In this document: positions 44,722-55,073 of the stretch, one piece after another
Layout of the letters: every line of letters begins with the position of its first letter
Numbering within the stretch: the stretch's first letter is position 1
Source of the DNA: Erinaceus europaeus
Taxonomy: Eukaryota > Chordata > Mammalia > Eulipotyphla > Erinaceidae
DNA length: 64,000 bases
Assembly (NCBI RefSeq): GCF_950295315.1
Contig: NC_080175.1
Coordinates: 63,096,487-63,160,486, forward strand
Direction of reading: 5' to 3'
Program-made: the position numbers and the translations under genes
The notes under the pieces: model-generated
What the model saw: the letters and a program-made list of their open reading frames with translations, nothing else
Databases searched by the model: none
Told to the model about the DNA's origin: nothing

Positions 44722-46884
44722 CAAAAATTAATTCCTTGTTTGTGATAGGGAAACATCTTTCCAAATAGTTATCTTATATATAGAATAACGTTAGAAAACA
44801 CAAAATTCAACAAGGGAACTGTTTCCTCTTTAACTAATATACAAGTCATATAGCATTCATAACTTTTTTAGTATAGTAATAGAATATATTTAATTCTTCA
44901 TTATGTATAACTTATTTTCAAATAATAAAATTCTACTCATATCAGGAAGCTATCTCATTTTATGTTCTTAATTATAAATAATAAATATACTTTCCATTAA
45001 AGAATTAGTACTTATGATTATGAGAAAAAAAAACTTCATTATTAATCTGAATCTATGTGCATACAATGAAATGGTGAATTTCCATAACACATTATAATGA
45101 AAGTTATGTTATATTACTTCTATCTAACACACCTTCCTGTTTTGGGCCAGTAGCCTTTTGGTTTGAATTGCAAATAATGGTTCAGCACTCTATTTGGCAT
45201 GTTTGGCCATGACCTTACTCATACTTAATCTGTTTTCAAAATGTCAATGCTTTTATGTACTTAATAATTAAATATGTATAATAAAACTATCCTTGGTGTT
45301 AAATGGTATACTGGATTATAAACTTCACAATAAAGACACTAAAGATTGAGGTGTCAGCCAATAGCCAGATAAGGCTTCTCTGATGTTCTAAAATACACAT
45401 GAAAAACTTTTATTAATTTAACCACCATCTGGGGTAGAGATGAAAATTAGCATCTGATGGGCAGTTAAATCCAGATATGATCTGGATATTATAGTGTTTT
45501 TCTACTCCAACTTCTGCTATTTTTCTTTCTGGTGACACTGTGTGGACTCATTTTAGTTCTCCTTTCCGATGTGTTTTCAGAAATAGGCTATATTCCTTCT
45601 GTCATTATATTGTTAAAAGTAATGGAAATTGAAATGAGTAGATATAAACATATATACAAATCCATAAGCTGGTAATTGATTTTTATACGAATCTCCAATC
45701 ATTGTCTAATGGAATCTATTAAGTGACATGTTTTCAACAGTTAATGTTAATTTTATTTCATCTTCATTGGATTTTTTAAAACAAAGTATAATTTGATATT
45801 GAAGAAGCAAGGAATGACTTTCTAAAACAAGAGCATATCCAAATAAGTGAATTAGACTAAGTATATTAAAGTATTCCCTACCCTTGAATAAGCAGAACTA
45901 CATTTCTTAACTATAATGAATTTTTTCACATAATAATTTTAGGTATTCACATGCTCCAGATGATATCAGCTCTACTATATCTAGAACTGTAAAACCATGA
46001 CTTTTTAGGCCAAAGGCAGCTTAAAACATGTTACTATAATTGTAATTGTATAGCTGTATATTTTAGTGGGATGTAAAAATAAATTAAAAAATATAAACTC
46101 AGATGTTAACAATATGTGACAGAATCTTTGCAAGCAAATATTTACTATAGTTTTAATTTTTAAAATTTAAGTAATTTTTGTTAGAATATTTACAAAAAAA
46201 TGCCAACCATTGCACTAGACTATAAATTATGGTCAGGTGGGCCTACTAGTCTGACCCTGACATTTCAAAAGCAGTATAATACTCACCAAAAGTCACCTTT
46301 CATTTTTGATAGCAGAATTATAAGTTGAGTAGTGACTAAAGAGAAAAGTCTAATTGGCTAAGACTTCTAACAGCTGAAAGCTAATTTGAGACTATTCTAA
46401 AGTCTAGAGCGGAAAATTTGTTGGGAAGTTAAATAACGTACTAATACTGAACTATTTTAGTTGGCTTCATTTGCATGGTCCTACAAAAGGCAATTTTCTT
46501 ATGTAGTATTCATTTTGAGTTAACATTTGAATTTCATAGATTACATTTTTTCAACATCTTCACATAATATTCACAGATATCTTGGATTTTTATGTTTTTC
46601 CTATATTACTTACCTAAAGTCAAAAGGCTACTTAATGATAAAATTTGAGATTAATTAGTTAATAGTTCAAGCTCTCAGTTCCCATGATTCATGTTCTTTC
46701 TTCTCAGTTCCCATGATACATGTTCTTTCTTCTACAGTGTTGCTCCCAGAGATGAATCTACAAAATAGCATTTTCGCTTGTATATATCATATATTTAGTT
46801 AGTGCAGACTGAAGTTGAAAAAAATAGAATAATAAATATATGTGTATTATCAACTGTTCTTTTTTTAACTCCAATATCACTTTA
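44722..46884. other. Long unique AT-rich stretch
   Basis: No gene or repeat family was recognised in about 2.1 kb. A short direct repeat of 'cagttcccatgat' with 'catgttctttcttct' lies at 46676-46735. Confidence 0.45.
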
Positions 46885-47048
46885 TTTATTTTTATTTAAT
46901 TTTATTTTTAGTGAGAGAAAAAGATACAGATAGAGAGACCAGATCATTGCACAGCTCTGGATTATGGTGGTATAGGATATTGAACCTGGCTGGGGTTTTG
47001 AAGCCTCAGGCATGAAAATCCTATTGCGTAACTATTAAGTCTCTTGCC
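46885..47048 (-). mobile_element. SINE-D, antisense
   Basis: 'cattgcacagctctggatta', 'gatattgaacctggctgggg', 'gaagcctcaggcatgaaa' and 'gcgtaactattaagtctctt' are the complement of SINE-D with its A-rich tail at the left. Confidence 0.75.
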
Positions 47049-47300
47049 TAAAATCAATTTATTGAGATAAATTTGATAAACAAGATTTTTGTCTTCATAA
47101 GTGTACACTTTACACAGTTCTCCATAATAGGTGTCAGTGCATATCACTCTCAACAAAACCGTCATCTTATTGTGCCATAACGACTTAGGTATCCCCTTAG
47201 AAATCTTTCCTTTCCTCTTTTGAGTCCCAGAACCTGCTGTGAATCTATAGTTGTTTTTTTTAAGTAGCTCAAAATGTGTATTATAAAACTATTTTGTGGG

Positions 47301-47406
47301 GCCAGGGTAGATAGTATAGTGGTTATGCAAAGAGACTCATCCTTGAGGCTCCAAATTCCAGATTCAGCCGCCCATACCTTATAACCAGAGCTGAGCAGAA
47401 CTCTGG

Positions 47407-47410
<4 letters not shown>
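47301..47410 (+). mobile_element. SINE-D, sense
   Basis: 'gccagggtagatagtatagt', 'ccttgaggctccaaattcc' and 'ccagagctgagcagaactct'. Its tail has become a (CA)n microsatellite. Confidence 0.75.

Positions 47411-47448
<38 letters not shown>
47411..47448. repeat. (AC)n microsatellite
   Basis: Nineteen uninterrupted AC units at the tail of the SINE-D. It produces the poly(CV) run in the minus-strand 117-codon frame. Confidence 0.97.
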
Positions 47449-47449
<1 letters not shown>

Positions 47450-47554
47450 TATTGTTGTTGTGAGAAAAGCCATACCCATTCTTGCATAGAAAAATTTCAT
47501 AACTTTTTCCAACAATCCACTACGTCAAATATAATACAATTTTCAAGGGGAGCA

Positions 47555-48140
47555 GATTAAAACCATTCAATATTGCCCAAATCGTGAGAAAATCAATCTG
47601 GCTGCGAAAGTCTAGAATTAAGAAACGTGCAAATGGATATACTTTATAATCCAACAACACCACTCCTGAACATTTATCTAAAAGACATGAAAACACTAAT
47701 TGGAAAGGTCGCATGCACCCCCTCCATGTTCATAGCTGCATTAGTCTCAATAGCCAAAATAAGCTAATAACAAATGTTCTTCAACTGATGACTAAATAAA
47801 AAAGTTATGCTACAGACATTCAGTGGAATACTACTGAGCAATTTAAAAAGATGGTATTGAGTTCTTTGAGACAAAATGGATGGAATTTAACGTGATTGAC
47901 TTAGTGAAGTAAGAAGGTGAAGAACAAATATGAGTGTTCATATATGTAGTATAGAAAATCTGAAGCACTCAAACTTGAAAAAGTGTATAATCAACCCATA
48001 TCTAAGAAAGACCTTTTGAAAATTGTGGTTGTTACTGTTGATTTAGGGGCACAGAAATTTGGTGGTTGTGGGAATGGTGTGGAACTATACCTTATTATCT
48101 TATAACTAATATACCACTAATAATAAAAAGGAAAATATTT
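47555..48140 (+). mobile_element. Old L1 3' end
   Basis: Late ORF2 order: 'acaccactcctgaacattta', 'catagctgcattagtctcaa', 'cagtggaatactactgagca', 'aaaatggatggaatttaac'. A short 3' tail follows ('aatttggtggttgtgggaat'). The frame is disrupted. Confidence 0.75.
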
Positions 48141-48269
48141 ACAGCTAAGTTATTTCTTTAAACATTTTCTTAAAGTCACTCATAATTATTTACAAGTGGA
48201 AAAATATATAATGTGAAATGATCTATCTCAGGTCTTAAAAGGTAAATGGACATATCTAACAAGAATAAA

Positions 48270-48475
48270 AAAGGACTAAGGAACATATGATAACATAGAC
48301 AAAAGGTAAATCAGACAGAGGAGGAAAATGAGAGAGGATAGGGAGGAGATAGAAAGGGCCTTGGAGTCCTGGTGCATGGGGGTGGAATAGGAGCTAAGTC
48401 TGAGGTGAAAGTGTTCTGAAACACCTATTTTAGGGAGATTAGAAGCTGTACCCATGTATCAACAAATGTATCATA
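48270..48475 (+). mobile_element. Old L1 3' terminus (tentative)
   Basis: A G/A-rich block then 'gaggtgaaagtgttctgaaa' and 'acccatgtatcaacaa' parallel 180-300. Interrupted at its end by a SINE-B. Confidence 0.45.
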
Positions 48476-48477
48476 AA

Positions 48478-48693
48478 CGGTCAGGCGGTTCATACATTAT
48501 AGTGAACAAGGACCCAGGTTTAAGGTCTCAGGTCCCATCTGCAGGGAAGAGGCTTCTCCAATGGTGAAGTAGGTCTGCAAGTATCTCTCTTACATCTCTC
48601 CATCTCTTTCTCTATCACCCCCTCCCCTTTCAATTTTTTCTGTCTCTATAGTGAATAAATATACTGTAAACTATGATAAAATTATTTTAAAAA
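48478..48693 (+). mobile_element. SINE-B, sense
   Basis: 'caggcggttcatacattata', 'aacaaggacccaggttta' and 'ctctatcaccccctcccctt' with an AATA tail. Complete, moderately diverged. Confidence 0.75.
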
Positions 48694-48760
48694 GAAATAT
48701 GTATAGATCTTCTAATATCTACTAAATCAGAAATTAGTAAGGTAAAAAAACTGTTGGCAT

Positions 48761-49042
48761 GGGAGTCCAGTGGTAGCACAACGGGTTAAGTGCAGGTGGC
48801 ACAAAGTGCAAGGACTGGCATAAGGATCCTGGTTCTTGCCCCTGGCTCCCCACCTGCAGGGGAGTCGCTTCACCAGTGGTGAAACAGGTCTGCAGGTGTC
48901 TTTCTCTCGCTCTCTTTGTCTTCCCCTCTTCTCTCCATTTCTCTCTGTCCTATCCAACAACAAAGGCATCAATAACAAAAAGAATAACAACAATAAAAAA
49001 CAAGGGCAACAAAAAAGGGAATGAATAAATTAATAAATATTT
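48761..49042 (+). mobile_element. SINE-A with 16-bp target-site duplication
   Basis: Complete sense copy. 'aaaaaactgttggcat' at 48745-48760 and 49043-49058. Confidence 0.93.
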
Positions 49043-49058
49043 AAAAAACTGTTGGCAT

Positions 49059-49751
49059 AATATTCACATTCTCTATCTTCAAAATACCTTGTTTAATACA
49101 AGTAAAATATAAATTTATCGTTTAACTCAATTCATAAATATAATATGTTTTAGTAAAAAGGAAGAGATTCTATTTCCTAATTGATATTCATTAACTTAAT
49201 ATAAAGTAAGTTACGGTATTTCTGAGTCATGTAGATATCATTTTTACCACAACCATTAGTGTTGGTTTGTAAAACTATAGCTTTATTACTCTACTAAAAT
49301 CTTTTATGCAGCTTTATATAATATGAAGCACTCTAGTTTTCCCTATGGTATATAATCTTCCACACTTTTAGGTTTTTATAACTTCACTCAGTGAAGCACT
49401 CTCTAAGTTACTGAATGTTTTTAATGTAAAATTTTAAGTCTGAATAACAAATCCACCTGATAAAATAATCAGGATTTTTAGTGGACTTATCATTGATATA
49501 GGAGATTACTTCAATCCAAATCACAAATTCCAAACTTAACTTTAATTTTCTGCCTTAGACTTAAAGCTAAGTATTGTTTTTATCTGTGGTCTGAGGATAT
49601 CCATTAAGTATTTTTAACTAAGAGAATTTTTTATCTTCTTATTAAAACCTTATGCTCAGGAGAAAAAATTAAAAAAATATTTTCTATAATACTAATCATA
49701 CAATATTTTCCACATAATGAAATACCTTAAATAAAGCAATCTACGAATTTT
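49059..49751. other. Unique AT-rich DNA, nothing recognised
   Basis: No gene or repeat family seen. Confidence 0.45.
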
Positions 49752-49924
49752 AAATTTTTTTTATTTATTCATGAAGATAGTAGGGGAGAGAGAGAGAGAC
49801 AGAGACAGAAAGAGAGAAAAAAGAGAGAGAACCAGACATTATGTACATGTGCTACTGGAGATTGAACTCTGGACCTCATGCTTGAGAATCCAATGCTTTA
49901 TGCACTGCACCACCTCCCGGACCA
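49752..49924 (-). mobile_element. SINE-C, antisense
   Basis: T-rich start, GA-rich body, 'agattgaactctggacctca' and 'ctgcaccacctcccggacca' form the complement of the SINE-C head. Confidence 0.8.
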
Positions 49925-50654
49925 CCCTATGAATTTTTAAAAATATTACCTTTGAAAACCAAATCAGAAAGTACTGTAAGGTTCTCCAATAAAAATCAAC
50001 CTATTCATTTGCTTCATTCATTTGTTTTATATGAGCAAAGCAAAAGCAATACAATGACTTTCTCTGAATCAACTCAGTAAAGAAATTACATGATTCTTTG
50101 ACTGTAGCATGTTTTTTAATAGTTTTTATTTGTATTACAGGTAACATTAACACACCTACAAACATTTTAACACGTTTTTTTCACCCATTTAAAAGGCATT
50201 ACCTCACCATTACCACTACCAAATCATCAATGTCCCTCCATCAAAGTCCATTGATTCTCTGGTCACAAGTGCCCCACACTTTGCCTTTATCACCTCCTGC
50301 AACCCTTTGTTATACTTAGTTCTGCTGATCAAGTTCATGGATTTCTCCTACCCCCCTTGGCTTTGTTTATTTCCCTCCTATGGGATAGTTTATTCTATCT
50401 TTTCATGTAAGTTCTTTTAATATTTCTTTTTAGGTCTAGCTTAACGTGGTGAATTCCTTCAGCTGTTGCTTTTCTGAATTCTACAGAGAATTCAACATTC
50501 AACTTTATTTTTATTTTTTATTTTTATTCTAGGTGTTACTCCTTGGAATAACTGTTCAGTCTTTCTAAGGAAAAAAAGTGATTATTGTATTTGGCAATGA
50601 TGAATTTTCTTACTTGGAAAGAGAAAGTTACATCCTAAATAGGTAATATGGTCT
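49925..50654. other. Unassigned DNA, possible old repeat
   Basis: 50430-50500 ('gtctagcttaacgtggtgaa', 'cttcagctgttgcttttctg') is reminiscent of an old interspersed repeat that I cannot name. No gene recognised. Confidence 0.35.
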
Positions 50655-50931
50655 TATTTATTTATTTATTTTCCCTTTTGTTGCCCCCCTTTTTTATTGT
50701 TGTTGTAGTTATTGATGTCTTAGTTGTTGGATAGGACAGAGAGAAGTGGAGAGAGGAGAGGAAGACAGAGAGGGGGAGAGAAAGATAGACTAGTCACCTA
50801 CAGACCTGCTTCACCGCCTGTGAAGCAACTCCCTTGCAGGTGGGGAGCCAGGGGCTAGAACTGGGATCCTTCCCTGGTCCTTGTGCTTTGCACCAACTGC
50901 GCTTAACCCATCGCGCTACCTCCCGATTCCC
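50655..50931 (-). mobile_element. SINE-A, antisense
   Basis: (TTTA)n tail, 'cccttttgttgcccccctt', CT-body complement, 'aactgcgcttaacccatcgc' and 'tacctcccgattccc' head. Complete. Confidence 0.87.
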
Positions 50932-51066
50932 GAAAGTTACCTTTTTTTTTTTTTTATTTTGCAAAAATTCATATCTAAAATCCAGTCTAAAATGGATGAT
51001 GTGATTTTGAAAAAGCAGAAGAAACTTGCACCCTGAAACGCCTTTATTTCAAAATTTAATTAAAAA

Positions 51067-51258
51067 GAGGCTGGGCAGTGGTGCACCTGGTTGAATGCAT
51101 GCATTACAATGCCTATGGACCCTGATCCCCATCTTCAGGGGGGAAGCTTCACAAGTGGTGAAATACTGTTCCAGGAAGCTCTCTTCCTCTTAGTCTCCTC
51201 CACCCCTCTCAATTTCTCTCTGTTTCGATCCAAAGTAAGTAAATAAATAAATAAGGAT
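51067..51258 (+). mobile_element. SINE-B, sense
   Basis: 'aggctgggcagtggtgcacc', 'tcacaagtggtgaaatactg' and 'cacccctctcaatttctctc' plus (AAAT)n. The B-box region is deleted ('ggaccctgatcccc'). Confidence 0.75.
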
Positions 51259-51283
51259 TTCTTTTCCAAATCACACTGAACTT

Positions 51284-51634
51284 CTTTTTTTTTTTCTTTT
51301 GCCTTCAGGGTTACTGCTGGGGCTCAGTGCCTGCACTACTAATCCACTGCTTCTGGAGGCTATTTTTTCCCTTTTGTTGCCCTTGTTGTTTATCATTGTT
51401 GGTGTTATTATTATTGTTATTGCTGTCATTGTCGGTACATAGGACAGAGAGAAATGGAGAAAAAAGGGGAAGACAGAGAGAGGGAGAGAAAGATAGACAC
51501 CTGCAAACCAGCTTCAACGCTATTGAAGTGACCCCCCCTGTTCGAGCAGCCAGGGGCTCGAACCTGGATCCTAGAGCCAGTCCTTGCGCTTAACCCGCTC
51601 CACTTAACTTCTGCGCAGTATACCACCTGGCCTC
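51284..51634 (-). mobile_element. SINE-A long, antisense
   Basis: Module complement 'cagggttactgctggggctc' to 'tgcttctggaggc', TTG-rich tail, CT body and head ending 'taccacctggcctcc'. The head has a ~20-base local rearrangement near 51590-51615. Confidence 0.82.
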
Positions 51635-52000
51635 CTATATTGAACTTCCAAAATTCACAAATCTGACAATTGTGCCTGTACTTACTATTTGACAAGACTG
51701 GTTATATCCAGATCATAACCCTGGGACAGCAGCCTCTAGTATTCGTAGGGTTGTATTCAAAACCTAGATCTGTCATTGAGCAGCACTATGACCACAAGTA
51801 CAATTAGTACAGTTAATACATCTACCTTAGTTTCAGTTGCTCACTTATAAAAAGTTTTAAAGATAACACTCTCATTGTGTTATTGTGGGAATAAATGAAA
51901 GAATTATGGAAAAGCATTAGGAGTAACACCTGTCAAAGTATGCTATTCGTATATCAATATCATCTATTATTAAATTTCTTCCACTGTTTTATTCCACTGT
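51635..52000. other. Unique DNA, nothing recognised
   Basis: No gene or repeat family seen. Confidence 0.45.
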
Positions 52001-52215
52001 AAGGAGGTAGCTAGCATATTAAGCGCAGGTGGAGCAAAGTGAGTTGCTTCACAAGCGGTGAGCCAGGTCTGCAGGTCTGCAGGTGTCTTTATCTCCCCCT
52101 CTCTGTCTTCCCCTCTTCTCTCCATTTCTCTCTGTCCTATCCAACAATAACAACAATAATAACTACAACAATAAAACAACAAGGGCAACAATAAGGAATA
52201 AATAAATAAATATAA
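52001..52215 (+). mobile_element. SINE-A with internal deletion of the B box
   Basis: The head reads 'aggtggagcaaagtg' and jumps to 'agttgcttcacaagcggtg', losing about 60 bases that include the B box. 'gtctgcag' is duplicated in the body. The CT body and tail are otherwise normal. Transcription by pol III should be impaired. Confidence 0.82.
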
Positions 52216-52497
52216 AAGAATAATGATATTGCATAATTCTCACATAATAATTTTAAGCTCAACTTTTAAGACTCTGTTCATACCATATTTTTATATTTTT
52301 CTCATACCATGCCATGTTTAAGATTGAGACTAAATTTTGTCTTTAGTCAAATCCATTGCATATAATAATAATATAAATATCTCCCATCTATGAATTAGAA
52401 TTTAACATTGTATCTTTTCTATTTTTATTAATGAAACAATTGTAGGTAATATTACAGGAGACATAATATATGATCATTAAGTATGTGGTAAATGAGT
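52216..52497. other. Unique AT-rich DNA
   Basis: Nothing recognised. Confidence 0.45.
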
Positions 52498-52513
52498 AAA
52501 GAACTATATCTTA

Positions 52514-53550
52514 TGTAGACTCTCTCAAAAGCCTAGACCAAGTAGATCAGAAGCAACCAATAGCACAGCTATATAAAAGATACTGGGTACTGTACAGCAA
52601 ACCCTAACAAAAAGACTTTTCAAACTTAACCCAATTACCAAATAATGTGATGACAACATTAACTATCTATTGTCTTTTTGAACCCTAAGACAGCAGGAAC
52701 CTCACATCTCCACTATAGAGCCTCTACTTCCCCCAGTCCTGGAACCCTTGGATAGGGTCCACTTTCCCGTATGCCTCTCCCAATCCATATCAAATAATAT
52801 TGCACCTGCCGATCACCACCTAACCAACACAACGATGGCCACCTCAACATGCTTCACCTCAGACTGTGTCCAGAGACTACACGTGTGGAATGACAACCCT
52901 TCAGCTTCATTACTCGGGTGAGACCTTTCCTCTCATAGTATATTCTAATTCCACCTCAGGTGGTTCACTTTCTAACAAAGTCCCAAAACCTAGATATACA
53001 CCAGTTTCTGTGAGAGAGAGCATATGTTCACACGTATCCATAAACTACTGCAAAATATATACCTGAAAGCAGAAGTACACTAGAGTTTGCAGTGAGTATC
53101 CCCCTAACACTTCCTCTCCACTATTCCAAGCTTTGGGTCCATGATTGCTCAACAACTTGTTTGGCTTTGTATGTTAATTCTCCTTTCAGTCACCTGGTTC
53201 CAGATGTCATCAGGATGCCGGCCAGGCTTCCCTGGACTGAAGACCCCACCAATGTGTCCTGGAGCTCCACTTCCCCAGAGACCCACCCTACTAGGGAAAG
53301 AGAGAGGCAGACTGGGAGTATGGACTGACCAGTCAACGCCCATGTTCAGCGGGGAAGCAATTACAGAAGCCAGAACTTCTACTTTCTGCAACCCACAATG
53401 ACCCTGGGTTCATGCTCCCAGAGGGATAGATAGAGAATGGGAAAGCTATCAGGGGAGGGGGTGGGATATGGAGAAAGGGTGGTGGGAATTGTGTGGAATT
53501 GTACCCCTCCTACCCTATGGTTTTGTTAATTAATACTTTCTTAAATAAAA
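52514..53550 (+). mobile_element. Young L1, 5'-truncated within its 3' UTR
   Basis: It begins at 'tgtagactctctcaaaagcc' and holds the short-form UTR without inversion. 'aaagaactatatctta' at 52498-52513 and 53551-53566 is a perfect 16-bp duplication. The interior joins 'gcagtgagtatccc' (53089-53102) to 'taacacttcctctccac', skipping about 0.8 kb present in older copies. Open frames of 66-86 codons are UTR frames. Confidence 0.93.
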
Positions 53551-53582
53551 AAAGAACTATATCTTAAAAACATTTGTTATGT

Positions 53583-53790
53583 AAAAACACTGTGGTGAAG
53601 GGGAGGGTGGCCACTGGGCAGGGGTGGGTGGTGGGGATGGGACACAGTCTTTTGGTGGTGGGAGTGGTGTTTATGTGCAATCCTATTAAAGTGTAAACAT
53701 TATATAAACCACTATTTAATTAATATGAGAGGCGAAAAACTGATGATATGTCTAGAACTTCTTAAAAACACAGACTGAAATAAAAATAAG
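53583..53790 (+). mobile_element. L1 3' UTR early fragment
   Basis: 'gggatgggacacagtctttt', 'ggtggtgggagtggtgttta' and 'ctatttaattaatatgagag' match the stretch just after the ORF2 stop at 20900-21060. An isolated fragment. Confidence 0.75.
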
Positions 53791-53804
53791 AAAAAAAAAC
53801 ACCA

Positions 53805-54145
53805 TTTTTAATTTTATATTTTATTTTATTTTTTGCTCCAAGGAATATTGCTGGAGCTTGGTGCCTCTAGTATGAATTCGCTGTTCTGGAGACAATATTT
53901 CCCTTTTGTTGACCTTGTTTTTTTTTTTTATCATTGTTGTTATTACTGCCTTTGTTGTTTAGTAGGACAGAGAGAAATCTAGAGAAGACGGGAAGACAGA
54001 TAGGGGGAGAGAAATATAGATACCTGCAGACCTGCTTCACCGCTTGTGAAGAGACTCCTTGGCAAGTGGGGCTCGAACCAAGATTGATACACCAGTCCTG
54101 CTTCACGATATGTGAGCTTAACCTGCTGCACTACTTCCAGGCCCC
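53805..54145 (-). mobile_element. SINE-A long, antisense
   Basis: Module complement 'gaatattgctggagcttggt', T-rich and TTG tail, CT-body complement and head ending 'tacttccaggcccc'. The B-box region is altered ('aagattgatacaccag'). Confidence 0.8.
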
Positions 54146-54596
54146 CAAAGAACATATATTTTAAAGCAATATTTTTAAGCTTCTTGTACAACTAAATTTT
54201 ATTAGTACTCTACTGTCATTCAAGTTTGTACATAGAAAAATGTACATCAAGCAACCTGGTGGCTATCTCATTATAAGATAAAACGTCTAATTATAACATT
54301 TTTAAACTACACCAATTTGAGGATCATTATTACAGTGCCATATTGAAACTTGACTTTGGTGTTACCACATTACTTGATATATAATGGGAATCCAATAAAA
54401 TTTCATTAATTATCCTATAGCTTAGAAATGAAAACTTCCTTCTAGAATACGTCTTCTTAATATTTTGTCACACCTATCTTCAATTTCATAAGCAAAATGA
54501 ACTAAATAGCATAATCATCTCTTTGTGGGAGGGGTTTAAATAAAATACTAGAGAAAATTTTATTCATAGCATGCAAAAAATTACAGAAATTGTTAT
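54146..54596. other. Unique DNA, nothing recognised
   Basis: No gene or repeat family seen. Confidence 0.45.
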
Positions 54597-54725
54597 GACT
54601 GAAGAGTTAATTCAATGGCACAGAATATAATTTGCATACCTGAGTCCCTAGGTTCAATCCTGAGAAAAACTATACGTTATAGACTAGCAGTACTCTAGTA
54701 TCTCTCTGTAAAAATAAATAAATAG
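54597..54725 (+). mobile_element. SINE-C/D-like, sense, diverged
   Basis: 'aatggcacagaatataattt', 'gcatacctgagtcccta' and 'ggttcaatcctgag' with an AAAT tail suggest a related tRNA-like SINE. Confidence 0.5.
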
Positions 54726-54726
54726 G

Positions 54727-55073
54727 GGGCCTAGAGGTTGTGCAGAGGGTTAAGTGCACACGGGCTGGCATAAGGATCTTGGTTTGAGCCCTCGGGTCCC
54801 TACCTGAAGGGAGAGTCACTTTACAGTATGTAAAGCAGGTCTGCAGGTGTCTATCTCTCTCTCTCCCTGGCTGTCTTCCCCTCCTCTCTCTGTTTCTCTC
54901 TGTCTTATCCAACAACGACAACATCAGTAACAACAACAATAATAACAACAACAATAAAAATAACAAGGGCAACAAAAAGGGAAAAAATAATGTCTAGGAG
55001 CAGTGGATTCATAGTGCAGACAGCAAGCCCAGTGATAACCCTGGAGACAAAAAAAATATAATAAATAAATAAA
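54727..55073 (+). mobile_element. SINE-A long, sense
   Basis: Head, CT body, CAA/TAA tail to 'agggcaacaaaaaggg', then the full module 'gagcagtggattcatagtgc' to 'gataaccctggag' and a terminal AAAT tail. It shows directly that the module lies 3' of the normal SINE-A tail. Confidence 0.85.
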
